NCBI GenBank assembly: GCA_019828545.1
Contig: JACVRA010000361.1
Coordinates: 62,001-126,000 of the forward strand
Origin: Paracamarosporium sp. OC-R06-R3
Lineage: Eukaryota; Ascomycota; Dothideomycetes; Pleosporales; Didymosphaeriaceae
DNA length: 64,000 bases
Reading direction: 5' to 3'
The position numbers and the translations under genes were made by a program. The notes under the pieces are model-generated. The model did not search any database and was not told where the DNA came from. It saw only the letters and a program-made list of their open reading frames with translations. Shown piece by piece: positions 11,072 through 22,849 of the stretch; the stretch's first letter is position 1; each line of letters opens with the position of its first letter.

Positions 11072-11626
11072 CTACTCAGACGACTTCACACCGGGCATCT
11101 CGTCCAGCTCCTCGCCCAGCTTCTTCCCTGCGATGACCAGCGGCTTGCTGTCCACCAGCACGAACAGCATGCGGCAGTACTTTGCCTTGTCCCTGTTGAT
11201 CCACTGGTGCATCGTTCCGCGCTGAATCGCGACGTCGCCGACCTTCATCGTGCGCTGCTCGCCGCTGTCGAGCAATAGATCGACCTGACCCTCCAACACA
11301 ATGCCGTAGTCCAGGCTCACAGTGCGGTGCATGGTGCACTCCGTGCTTGGGGGGATATCCACATGGCGCAGGACGTTTCCCCCTGAGATGGTCAAGCCGG
11401 GCGGGTTCTTCAAGTAGCCGTTGTACACGTCCAGGTCCTCGTCCTTCTCCATGCTGATTGGAACGCCCTTTGCTGTGTAGGAGAGTCCAAACGCAATGCC
11501 ATCAGGCATGGCTACCATCTCGGTCTCCTCACCGAACCTCTCCTCGAACACGGCTTTGCCATCTTCTCTGTGCGTAGTGATAAGTCGCTGGGGTTGCGGG
11601 CGCTTCTCGAATTGATTTGCGGACAT
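11072..11626 (-). CDS. Cupin-domain protein
   Basis: A single exon of 184 residues. The core beta-barrel is at about residues 85-165, with TMHRTVSLDYGIVLEGQVDL as the first cupin motif and GDVAIQRGTMHQWIN as the second. H100, H140 and N144 are kept. The usual HxH pair of motif 1 is only H-R-T and the motif 2 proline is absent, so metal binding may be weakened or altered. Fungal relatives often lie beside oxidative or secondary-metabolism genes, but function is not predictable here. The gene is divergent from the MFS carrier across a 745-bp region, so the two may share regulation. Confidence 0.8.
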   Translation of the reverse strand: MSANQFEKRPQPQRLITTHREDGKAVFEERFGEETEMVAMPDGIAFGLSYTAKGVPISMEKDEDLDVYNGYLKNPPGLTISGGNVLRHVDIPPSTECTMHRTVSLDYGIVLEGQVDLLLDSGEQRTMKVGDVAIQRGTMHQWINRDKAKYCRMLFVLVDSKPLVIAGKKLGEELDEMPGVKSSE

Positions 11627-12371
11627 GGCTGGGATGATGAGCTTTGCTCGGTTGTCTTTCCTTCTGGGTTGATGCTGCAGGGCTCTGGTCGTTTAAAAGG
11701 TACAGATATGCTCACAATGTGTCTATGCTCTCTGAAATTTGCTCCGATGATCTAAATTCAAATTATATAACTGCCGTTGCTTGACCCGATGCTGTACAAC
11801 CAATCCACGCCGAACTTGTGGAGCCGGAGTCCGAGACCCGACTATGCAAACCGGCGCCGGAGACTACACGTCTCTTTCAATAAAGTTACACATGAAGACC
11901 CTTCAAACCATTACTCGTAAAGCTGTCCCACAGTCCTCCGCGGCCGTTCTCTTGCTAAAAAATAGGAGTCCCCTTATTAGGGCCCGTACCAGTTAGCGTC
12001 ATCCGCCGGGGAACACCTCGTACGGGAGGGAACATGTAGATCTCTGCCCCGCACTAGAATCAACCATCAGGGCAGGTGAGCACGCGAGCAAATACTTGAT
12101 CGTGACAAGATAAGCGAACAAGTACATCTTATATCGCGCAAGCGATCTCATCTCAATCACTTTCTATATTTCTCAGTATCACCCTTTCAGCTGTCTCCGC
12201 GCAGTCGCACTTTGCGGCATCGTGGGAATCATCTTATACCAAGAAGACGTCATTCAGTCTTACAAACGAAGAGGAAGCTGTAACGCCAGCCATAAATATC
12301 AACGGAATACTTTGAACATCACCAATTCAGGATCTTGTAGAAATTAGGACCACATCCACCCAATCTTAGCC
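11627..12371. promoter_or_regulatory. Divergent promoter region between cupin and MFS genes
   Basis: No gene is seen. An ATTATATAAC element at about 11762-11771 reads as a TATA-like box for the minus-strand cupin gene, about 135 nt before its ATG. The rest is presumed regulatory. Confidence 0.45.
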
Positions 12372-13918
12372 ATGGCACAGGTACATCAAGAAACCGAGCT
12401 ATCGAGCATTCATTCCCAAAGCGGCCCTTCGTCCTCGCCTGAGCGCGAAGCAACATGGCACAATGTAACAAACACAGAGATTGAGCAGCCTGACTTGCCG
12501 CCCACCGATACTGGGCGAAGTGCATGGCTCGTCCTAGCCGGCTGCTCCTTGATCCAGGTACCAGTCTGGGGTATATGACCCTAAGCGAGTGTGATCAATA
12601 GCACAAAATTGATGACAGTACAGGGTTCCCTTCCGCATTTGGTGTCTTCCAAGAGTACTACTCTAGTCACGGAGATGAGCTGAAAGGGGGTGTAGGGAAT
12701 GTTGCGACGATTGGAACCACCGTGACGGTGAGCCCTAGCCCTGTCATACACTGTTCTTATAGGAGTGAGAATGAGAAGGCTAATCAGAACTAAGGGTGTG
12801 ATGTACCTCATGTCCCCCTTTACGTTCTTCCTCCTCACGCGCTGGCCGCGTCTGCGCCGCTGGTTTGGACCCATTGGGCTGGTCCTCACTTTTGCTGGGT
12901 TCCTGATTTCTAGCTTTGCAGAGACGGTATGGCAGCTCGTTCTCACGCAGGGTGTTATCAGCGCTCTTGGGTGCGGGCTACTGTTTACGCCTACAACGCT
13001 GTACTTGGATGAGTGGTTTGTTAAGCGTAAAGGTCTCGCGTACGGCATCATGTGGGCTGGTAAATCCGCTACTGGTGTTGGCCTTCCCTTCGCCACGAAT
13101 GCTTCCCTACGGAAATTCGGACCTGCGGTAACACTGCAGGCGTGGAGCGTTCTTACAGTACGCTAACCTTCCATCTCCCCACCTACCTCACATCCCATGA
13201 CTAACCCATCAACTTCCAGGTCCTCATGTCCGCTCCACTCCTCTACTTCCTCAAACCACGAATCCCCCTCAGCAGAACCGCAACCACCCGGCGCATCAGC
13301 ACAACCTTCCTCCACCTCCCCGCCTTCTGGATGCTCATGATAGGCAACATCCTCCAATCTCTCGGCTACTTCCTCCCCTACGCCTACATCTCCTCGTACA
13401 CCGTGTCCTCTCTGCACCTCTCCCCCACAATCGGCACGCTGATCCTCTCCCTCATAAACACGACGTCCATCCCCGGCGGCATCCTCATGGGCTCCCTCGG
13501 CGACCACGCAGGCGTAACCCCCACCATCCTCGTCTCGACCCTCGGCTCCGCAACCGCCGTTTTCCTCTTCTGGGGCCTCTCCTCGCAAATCGCACTCCTC
13601 GCCATCTTCGCCCTCACCTACGGCTTCTTCGCCGGCGGCTTCAGCAGCACGTGGAGCGGTGTGCTTACCGAGTTGAAGACGCAGAGTCCGGCGTTGGACA
13701 CGGGATTTATCTTTGGGTTGCTGGCGGGCGGCAGGGGGATTGGGAATGTGATTAGTGGGCCGTTGAGTGTCGCGCTGATTACGAGGGAGGATTGGCTGAG
13801 TGGTGGGAGGAGCTGGGGGGTTAATGGGGAGTATGGGGGGATTATTTTGTTTACAGGGGCGACGGCTGTGTTGGGGGGCTGGGGGGCGTTGGGGAGGCTT
13901 TGGAGGGTGGGTGTGTAG
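12372..13918 (+). CDS. MFS transporter, monocarboxylate-porter type
   Basis: Exons 12372-12570, 12624-12727, 12795-13157 and 13220-13918 give 454 residues. This is a plasma-membrane H+-coupled carrier related to fungal monocarboxylate permeases (MCT, SLC16-like). About 55 hydrophilic N-terminal residues precede the first membrane helix (WLVLAGCSLIQVPVWG), which runs into FPSAFGVFQEYYSSH, a family hallmark. Later landmarks are GTTVTGVMYLMSP, LTRWPRLRRWFGP, a central loop with FLKPRIPLSRTATTRR, and about six C-terminal helices. All three introns are 53-67 nt and frame-consistent. The substrate cannot be told; a short organic acid is the family default. The N-terminal half is a little shorter than usual (about 450 versus 470-500). 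Confidence 0.85.
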
Positions 13919-14500
13919 GCAAGTGTGCTGAGTGTGAAGTGAGGTGGGGTTAAGGGGGTTGCGATGAGATTTGTTTTGCGGAGTAGGTTGAGTGGTAGGG
14001 TGGAGTGGTATTCAGTGAAGTGGTGGCATGGTTGATGGGTACAGTGTCCACATTTAACTGCGATCCATAGGTCTTTCTTTACAACGCAATCTTCATGTTG
14101 CCATGTCTTTGAACTCAAATATCATGGTAGAGTTGTACACGAAAGCAATAGTCTCATTTAAGGATTCCGAAATCCTTTCCATTGCCCGAGTTTCTCTTCC
14201 ATTCAACGTCCATCTCGTTGCGAGCCCTACAATGATGTCCAAACTCTCAATTTATCTCCCAGTCTCAGGACTAGATCTTCGATTTCTCTTCAATACTTCG
14301 TCATTCGTCCTTCTCCACACATGTGCGCCTCGTCTACTTGGCTCTGCTCAATTTTCGCTCACACAATTCGCTCTCAACCTCTGTTGCCCTTCGTGTCTCT
14401 AATCGTTTCTAGGGACCTATCCAGTCCTCCAATGCATCCCACTCCGATACGTGACCATCCTTTTCCCACGCCTCCCAACCCAATCCTTACACACTAAAGC
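13919..14500. other. 3' flank of MFS gene
   Basis: No supportable gene; the frames present show no family features. Confidence 0.45.
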
Positions 14501-14559
14501 CTTCTTCGTCCCTGAAACTTGCTTCATTATGCCTTCCTAGCGTTCACATCCTTATGATA

Positions 14560-15480
14560 CTTCAACGTAATCTGTCCCTTTTCCTTGACACAATCACCTC
14601 CTCATCTTAAATGCTAGCTATCTCCGCCATTGTCCTAATCTTGACCACACTGTCGACTCTTTCCGACTTCTCATACCCATAATTTTTCTACATCTAATCT
14701 ATCTTCAAAATGTACGAATGAGAATTCGATCCTGTTGAGGAGCTTCTTTCGAAGGATTTGTTCCGTCCTGATGGCGTTTGTTGGAGCGTCATGCGAGGTG
14801 TTGGTGTTCTTTCTGGTAGTGGGCAGTGAGAGCAGGCTTGATGGGGTGCTCTAGCTGGGACAATCTTGCGTCGAGTGATGAAGGGTTTCATGACGTAGTC
14901 GTGTTGCGTTTATAGAGACCGCGGATGTAATATTCATGTTGCTATGTGGGGCGAGTTTCACCGTTCAGCAGATTGGGCTCAGCATACTTGGTACTAATTC
15001 GCTTGGTCATGCTATCTGTTGTGTTAGTCTTGTCTTTCACAAGCCTTTTGACATGGGCTACTATCTGCTCCATCTTTTCCTATTGAAGCTTGAACGCCTG
15101 ACAGCGCACCACCACCAGTCTATTTCCTAGCTCAACGCTCTGACTCTTCAGAGTGGCAAATCTCAGCTCAGCACCACGCCGTACAAACACTTATTGATCA
15201 TTGATGCTGAAGGTTATAGTTCTATGAAAGCTTTGAGTTGTTCACCGTCTAGTAGCAATTCTACAAGCTGTGCTTTTGGAGCAGTTGCATGGCTCTTGAC
15301 TAGCCTATGTGCGACTTCGAGGTATCTCAATCACTCTTGTAGTGGCACGATAGATTTGGCAGCCGTGAAGGCCTTGTGAGCCTCACGGACAAGTGCACAA
15401 AACCCTATCACGAAGAGTGCCACCGCCGTATCACCGGCGTGTCTAGGTACGAGTACTGACGAACTCTATGATCGGGGATG
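14560..15480 (-). pseudogene. Decayed gene with many stops and frameshifts
   Basis: Reading the minus strand from 15480 downwards gives protein-like stretches in shifting frames, broken by stops. Examples are DTAVALFVIGFCALVREAHK then AAKSIVPLQE and a stop near 15318. VKSHATAPKAQLVELLLDGE ends at a stop near 15218. MEQIVAHVKRLVKDK runs to a stop near 14952. LSQLEHPIKPALTAHYQKE and IEFSFVHFEDRLDVEKLW follow around 14860 and 14700. Composition and amphipathic patterns look like a former coding sequence of a few hundred codons, not random frames. I do not recognise the family. The hydrophobic start resembles N-terminal regions of fungal STAND-like proteins, but that is weak. Confidence 0.5.
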
Positions 15481-15499
15481 TAGCCGGATCATTGAGGGA

Positions 15500-17839
15500 A
15501 CCCATCTGAGGTGAGCATGTATGGGGATAGTTACTAATCAAACACGAAGACGTCGCGAGCACATGCCTTCTAGGTCACTAGCAGGAAGATACGTGATGTA
15601 TGCGTTTGAACCAGGTGAAGCTGCTGGTGACGCTGTTTGATCGTACAATATAACAAAAGCAGAATAGAACAAGCATGAAACCTGTCCTTACGATGAGCTT
15701 TTGCAGTCTACGGCGCGTACCTCGCTATTATGTTTGTTGAGGAAGCCGCCACGGGCGACCCAGAGTTGAGCTGTGACCGCACGAGGGAGGAAGCCACGAC
15801 CCTTCTACACGTCTGTTTGCGCACGACATCAACCTCTGCTCCTCACTCACGCCATGCATCTTTCTGAACGCGCAGCAACAGCAGCTACTGCACGACCTTT
15901 GTCCCTACTTGAGACAGCAGCCTCTCCGACGACGGGCACCTCGCCTTCGTACTCGCTCTTGAGCTTCATCGGTTGGCACCGGCCTGTACAGTCCCGCGTC
16001 AAGGTCCTGCAGATGGTACTGCGTATCCTGGAGTGACACAGTTCGCAATGAATCTCTAGACCTTCGACCTGGTACTGTATATCTCCTACAGCTATCGTAA
16101 GCGATGACGGCCCTCTCCACAATGTCTCGGACACAAGCCGTTTCTGGAAGTCACAGCATCATGACATTTCCCTGCAGTTGCGCTCGCAAATCACTTTCGC
16201 ACTAGAATCTCGTCTCTTCCTAGGAACATGTTAGGTCCTACAACCATCTGACACGTCTATAGGTCCTCGTCAATCTCCCGCCAGTCCGACTTCTCCATTG
16301 TGACACACGGTCCTCAGGCTATCCGGCGAACGCCCCGTCTGTCATTCCTCTGTCAATTCGGTGGCTTGCTTAGCTCTTGTTACGCTGGGCTGGCTGTACC
16401 CCATGGCGAAACAAGCATCATGGCTCTACGAGTGGCGCTCGAGTTGGACAGTGAGCAACGTCGGCAAAGCCGTGTGTAACAATGGCACAATAATGCTCCG
16501 AGTATGGTTCTGTTCAATCTCCACAGATTACACTTCTACGCAAGCAATACAGGCGCACCCGGACGCACCCCGGACACGCATGCATGCCATCGCAAGCACG
16601 CACAAGCAAGGGATCTGCGATAGGAATGGAACAACTGGGCAATCACGATGTCTATCTGCTGCCTTCTGTGTATCACCATAGCAAGAATGCGCATCAGGGT
16701 CCTCTTGTTTCCTGTCATGGCTTGGGTGGAGCTGCAGCATGCAAGGCCGCGCACGGGCGATTGGACGGGTGGTCGTGTCGACGAAAAGACGGACGCAAGG
16801 CGTCGCTCAGTGTGACCATGTGCGTGAGCAGTGCCACGACAGACCTCGCCGACGTACATGCAGCGTCCCAAACCGGCCAAAGGGAGAAGCAAGAGGGTTC
16901 GTGCCATGGTAAAGGCACTGGAGAGCACGAGGAGACGCCGACTCGAAAGCGCAGCGTGGGCGGAAGCAAGGCGCGCGCATGCTCGAGGCCCGGCACGCGT
17001 TTGCGAGGCTATTTTGGAGGGCGCTCGTCGCGGAGTCGGTGAGTGAGAGACGTGAGGTGCCGCCGAAGAGTGGCATCCGGTGGCGACGGGCGCCGCTAGC
17101 CCTGGTCCGTGTCACGGCTGGCACGGTGGTCTCGCTCATGGGCCTGGGAGCTAACAGGCCGCATACTATTAGATGGCTTGCAGGTGCGCTGGCGCAATAC
17201 AGGCGTCTGCGACGGGCGGCTCTTGTCAAGCGCTGCACGCTCGGAAGGCGAGGCACGTCGTCGCGGTTGGATTGCCGACGCAGCTAAGGGTGGACGGTTT
17301 TGGACAGTGCTGGGGAGCGCGCTGATAGGTGGTGGGCAGCCATTGCGACACCTGTGCGCCTTAGTGGCCCGCAGCGCGGCGTCAGCACGGCATTGAGACA
17401 GCCAGCCAGCGCGGAGGGCCGTCTGGAGGCCTGGTGGAGCGCTGGGCGGGCGAAGTGGGCGGGCGGTGGTGGCTACGAGACGCTTGAGGGACGGTCCAGG
17501 AACCCTCGACCGTGTGCGAGAGGCGGCACCCACATCGAGCCCTCGTCGAGCCCGCGGTCGCTGCGCGGCGGGAGGGAGGGCGATCAGAGTGGTGCATCGC
17601 GGTGCATGGCGGCCCTTTAGAGGCGGGGGTGCCATTGGCTGGGCGCGCTGCTGCATCTGGCGTGCATGGCTAGTCCCGTGGCCGTCACCGCCCTTTCACG
17701 TCGTGAGCCTTGATCGCACGGGCCCCCGCCCGCCTCTTCGATTCTCCGCTCGATTCCTCTCACATCACACCGCTCTGACTGCTCAGCACAGAGCGCCGTC
17801 CAGCTGAGCGCCCTCGAACTCCTCCTCTCCATTACAAAC
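15500..17839. other. Long GC-rich leader and promoter region of the Zn-cluster regulator
   Basis: No supportable gene. From about 16500 the sequence is GC-rich, which keeps many overlapping frames open in all directions, but none has family features. The length (more than 1 kb) upstream of a regulator fits an extended promoter and 5' UTR. Confidence 0.45.
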
Positions 17840-20353
17840 ATGGAGTCCAACCTCGACAACCTCGACCTATACGCGTTCGACCAGCCGTTCGACCCGAACC
17901 GCCCGTCGTTCAACTACAACCTCTCGCACCAGACGTGGCCGCTCCCGCCTGCCCAGATGCACCAACACCACGATGACGGCCAGCACCAGCACCAGCACCA
18001 GCGACGCGTGAACACGGTCGCCACCACCGGCGCCCACAACGCCAATGGGCTCCCGAGCACCACGGGTGCCATCGCACCGCACCAGCTTCAGACGACAGGC
18101 CTTGCCTTTCCGTCCGCCATGGCCTCGAACCCCATGTTGTCCGACTGGATCAATCTGAGTGCGAGCACCGGCTTTGCCCAGCAGGCCTTTGGCTCAGATA
18201 TGGCCTCCATGGGGGCAGACTTCACCACATTCGGCGCCGGCCCGTTGCAGACCTCGCCCGTAGATTTCGCCATAAACAGGCCCCAGGCGCTCATGTCGTC
18301 CATGTCTATGAACGGCCCCGCTGCTTTCAACATAATGGCCACCACGTCCATGGACATGACCCAGCAGATGGCTCCGTTCAGCATGGCAGATTTTGCACAG
18401 GACTTTTCCGACATTTCAAATCCACAGGATTTCACAAACTCGAGCGCACCCTCCGCTAGCGTGGGCAGCGGCTCACCGACCGAAAACTGGTTAGAAGTGC
18501 GGTCGCTTTCCAGCAGCGACGTTGGCTGGAATGCTGTCGACTTTGGTCACCGCAACTCGTACGACTTTTCGAGTGACCCGCAAGCCCTCATCATCAATCC
18601 TGCTCAGACTCTGCACATCAGAACCAACTCAGACTCATCACAACAGTCGGACGCGCCGCGGTCGGCACACTCGTTCAGCAGTTTCGAGGAGATCCAGTAC
18701 CCAATGCACTCCCCCCAGTCTGAAGCCGAGAACCAGCTAGACCTCACACACTCGCCTCACTCGCACACTCATTCGGCCAACTGCCACCATGGAGTTCCCA
18801 ATGTAGACCAGGACTACTCGAACTACATCTCGCCGAACCAGTCAGTGAGCCCGCCCATGCCTCGCGCTGAGCCCGTGGATATCAAGCAGTCCGCATCCAG
18901 CTCGTCTTCACCGACTTCTTCCGCAGTCAGCTCACCACCCACCCGCCGGAGAAAGTCGCCCGTCACTACACCCATCGGATCGAAGCCCGCGAAGACCATT
19001 GCGAAGAAGACTCCGCCAGCACACTCAACGAAGAAGGATGCACAGGGCGAGAAGCGTGTAGGAAGGAGGCGCGGTCCTTTGAGGCCTGAACAGCGACAGC
19101 AGGCACACGAGATCCGAAAGTTGCGTGCTTGCTTGAGGTGTAAGTTCCTCAAGAAGACGTGTGACAAAGGTGATCCGTGCGGTGGCTGCCAGCCATCCCA
19201 CGCTCGTTTGTGGCAAGTTCCCTGCACCCGTATCGATATCAAGGATATCGCCTATTTCATGAAGGACTGGAAGGCCGACTACGAACGCCATGTCAGCCTC
19301 GGCTTCTCCATCGGCAACATCAAGGGCTTTTCGCCTCACGAGCGTCCCATCTACATCACTCACGGTTACGGTCACTACCTTCCCATCATGGCCCGTGAAG
19401 TCTACGTCCGGGATGAGAAGTGCTTCGGTGTCGATTGGTTCGAGAGCTTGAACGGCCTTCATTTCGAGATCAACACCGCCAAGCTCTCTGCTGGCATGGA
19501 AGGTGTCTCGCGAAGCATGCTTTCTGACTACCTTGACCGCCACATCGACGGCGGCTTCGAGCCTTTCATCGACGAGTACTTTGAGGGCACTTACTTTGTG
19601 ACCGAGATCCTCAAGACCGCTTACCGCTTCTACTGCCGGGAGAAGCTTCCGGTCATCCGCAAAGCGTTGAAGCTTGTTGTCGCTTACAACCTGACTCTGC
19701 ACGTCACCATGGTCGAAGGCCTTGGTGAGGAGGAGGTCAACATCGGCAAGGTTGAAGACAACCAGTCCAAGTTCCACGGAAAGACGGTGGCACCCGTCAT
19801 GATCAACTTCCAGGTCAAGTGCGCGCTTGCGGACATGTGGCGTGAGCTTCAGAAGGACGTCCTTGAGGAGCTCTCGGCACTGTACTCCTCTGTCTACAGC
19901 GGTGACAAGCTGAAGAACTGGCCCACCATCTTCATGCTTGCCGCCATCATCCTCGCGGTCTGGGAGCTGATCCAGTTCGACTGCAACTACCGAGTGCCGG
20001 ATCAGCCCGCGGTTCAGAAGTTCTGCAACGACATGGAGTCAACACCTGTTGGTGTTATTGTTGGTCTATTTTCGGCCATCTCACAGAAGCTCCCTGCATT
20101 CTCGGAGTGGGACACCCGGAAGCACCACAACCTGTTGAACTCCAATCCGGCGGTGTGTGATGCGATGACCGAGGTCCGTGCGCATGTGACCAAATATGGT
20201 AAGTTGAAGCATCCTCTGTCTCGGCCGTCGATCAGGCTAACCTGATGTGCAGACACGTATCTGCGGACAAGAAGCGAATGCAAGTTTGACCGAAACGACT
20301 TCGACTCGCTCTCGAACAAGTTTCTCTCCAAGCTTGTCATCCGCGCCAACTAG
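17840..20353 (+). CDS. Large Zn2Cys6-type transcriptional regulator
   Basis: Exon 1 (17840-20198) and a short last exon (20253-20353) give 819 residues. The first 400 residues are low-complexity: His/Gln-rich at about 35-60, then Met/Ser/Gln-rich, as in activation regions. A basic KRVGRRRGPLRPEQRQQAHE stretch leads into a Cys cluster beginning at C431, spaced C-x2-C-x6-C-x5-C-x2-C-x11-C. The long final spacing departs from the usual six to nine. The C-terminal 350 residues are conserved-looking and globular (DIKDIAYFMKDWKADYERH, PIYITHGYGHYLPIMAREVY, EGTYFVTEILKTAYRFYCR). It is probably a nuclear DNA-binding regulator; its targets are unknown. The frame without the last intron would end early at 20245 with a different tail. 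Confidence 0.85.
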
Positions 20354-22849
20354 TCCCAGGGCGACCGCCCTTCATCCCTGTCATCAACATACCCCAATTC
20401 TCTAGGCTGCTCTCACCACTACCTCATCTCTGTTTCCCTAGAACTCATCACCTGCCCCGACACTACCCAGCCTACCGATTCACGGACTCACGATTACACC
20501 GATTACGTGTTTGAAGTCTGCATTAGCAGACTACGATCGCTCTTAACGGCTGACGACCCCCCAAAAAAGCATGATGACGACTTCTTTATGTTCGATGCGT
20601 ACAACTGTTTATTGTTGCTTTGATTCCCCGGCGTCCTGGACGCTAAGTTCACGACCTCGATCTCCGTCCGGTTGCCAACTATCCAACTATCTACACTCAC
20701 TTCAGCGGCACTGGACGTTTTCCTTACGACGGAACGGTTTTTGCGAGCGCTATTGATACGGATTGACGATGGACACGTGATTGAAGTGGCCACGACAACG
20801 ACATCACTGATATTGTTTTCCCTTCTTTGAGCTTTTCGAAGGCGGTTATGTCCCTTTCAAAAGCATTTTATCAGGTAGAGGGTTTTAGATGGCCATTGCA
20901 CGTCCAACTCAGTGTTGTGTGTGTGCACTGCTTCCTACCTCTGTTTTCTCTTGATCTTTCTCACGATTTGTTTTACTGGCATAGCGAGCAACTTGCTTTT
21001 TTTCAATACTACTTGAATTTTAAGTGGCTGCAGACGGAGACGGGAGATGTATGGGCTACAGGTCTACAGCCTGCACAGTCCAACCGTGATTCTCAGCATC
21101 TTTCCGGCGGTATTCTATCATTCTTAACTAATGATTTGGAATGCATGCTTGGAGAGTTGGTTAAGCTGAGAAATTGTATGTATCTATTGGGACTCGGTGT
21201 GATGGATTATGGAATCAAATGGAATCGGACTTTCATCATTAAACGTTCAGCTGCTGTGCAAACCTGGTTCATCTGCTGCAATTCAGCCTCACGCAATATG
21301 CGCTGCATCTGTTACATGCATATACGCAGTAATCTCGGAGAAGGGCTGGCTCGCATCCTTCGCTCTTCGCTGTACTGCTCTACACCCATCCTACTGTTCG
21401 AGTAACTCGCTCCTTCTACGCCCTTCGACCATGCACGCTCTACTCCGCACCCAACTGCCGACCCAAAAACACATCACCACGATCACGCCTCACTCGCACA
21501 CATCATGCCGCACGATCCCCTTCCTGCCCCGCCTTGCCTTACCTTGCTAGCCAGCCAGCCACCTAGTCTCCAGCACCAAGCCAAGCCAGGCCAGGAACCT
21601 AAACCACGCACGCACACCCAGCATCTCCCTGCCATATCCTCCCCCAACACGCTCCCCCTCGGCCAACAACCCCCAACATGACGTCCCACCTTCCCCCTCC
21701 TCCTATATCGCACGCAATATACATGCCCTCGCAACCCATCCCGTCTGATCTAATCTGATACGCTACGTCGCTCGCTCGCCCGCCCGCTCACCGCTTGTTT
21801 TACCTGCCTTGCCTTGCCTGTGCATGTGGGGTCCGAGGTCCGGATGCGCCCGAGTATGGGGCGGGCGAGACATTGACCGGAGGGTGGGTCGTGGGCGATC
21901 GGCGGGAGGGACGGCGCAGGAAGGGAAGGGAAGGGTCTTTTTTACCTGTTGTGTACTGGGGAGGGGGGCTGGGGCGCGAGAGATTCGCGTTTTTTTTTTG
22001 TGGTGTGATGGGGAGAGGTGAGGTGTGGGTTTTGAGGGGTTTGTTGGTAGTGGATTTGTTGGTTAGTTGGTTTGGTGGTGCATTGGGAGGTTAGAGGTAA
22101 GCGTGGTGAGGAGATGCTGTGCTGTGCTGTGTTGTGTGTGATTTGCAGGTTGAGTACTGACTGGGCTGGTATGGGCTGGGATGCGACGCGAGGCGGTATG
22201 GCTGGGGTTTGTGGCGTCACAGGCGAGAGCGGGCAGGGATGAGAGCGTTACGCTTGACGGATGCTGGCTTGCGTGCGTTTTGCTTTTGCTTTTGCTTTTG
22301 GGCGGGAGCGCGCACGTTGAGTAACGGCTGCGCGTGCGTGCGGATTGGGGCGTGCTTTGCTTTTGACGCAGGTGGGCTGACGGGTGCGGGTATGCGTTCG
22401 GCGCACGGCTGAGGCTGCTTTTTTTGCGGGAGGTGGTACAGGAAGGAGTTTGTTTTGGTTGGCTGCTGGGTCACAGTGCTGAGGCCACGATGACTGGATG
22501 GGAAATAAATGAGATTCTTTGTAGGGTAGGGTTATGGTGTTGGCATGTTGGACAAGCTTCACGTAGGCGCGATTGTATAGGCTCCTAGAAACTTGTCGTT
22601 GTACTAAACCTGAAGTACGTGGTTAACGGGTGAACTGATTGACGTTTCTGATTCAATTGGTTTGATTTGGTGTGAATCGGTATGCCATTAATGACTCTGA
22701 TGGCTCTAATGTTCTACATCTAGCACATCTTACTATCTCTCGCCGACGACCAGAGTAGTAATTTGTTCGAAGCGAATGTTTGCTCTGCATACATCCTCTT
22801 ACACCTTGCGAACTTCATGATTCCACGTCTTCTCTCCATCTCTCCATCT
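20354..22849. other. Intergenic region, 2.5 kb
   Basis: No gene that I can support. A 192-codon frame at 20827-21405 has no family features and probably lies in 3' UTR or spacer. A TTTTGC hexamer run is at about 22281-22300. CA-rich and GT-rich low-complexity tracts occupy 21500-22200. Confidence 0.5.

Noticed and set aside
16584..17656. Many overlapping open frames on both strands before the Zn-cluster regulator
   Set aside because: All frames are open together because of high GC and few AT stops; Arg/Ala/Gly-rich translations without motifs.
19025..19777. 250-codon frame antisense to the Zn-cluster regulator
   Set aside because: It is the reverse shadow of a strongly coding, codon-biased region with no independent features.
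20827..21405. 192-codon plus-strand frame after the regulator
   Set aside because: No recognisable domain, no clear promoter and no splice signals; probably spacer or UTR.
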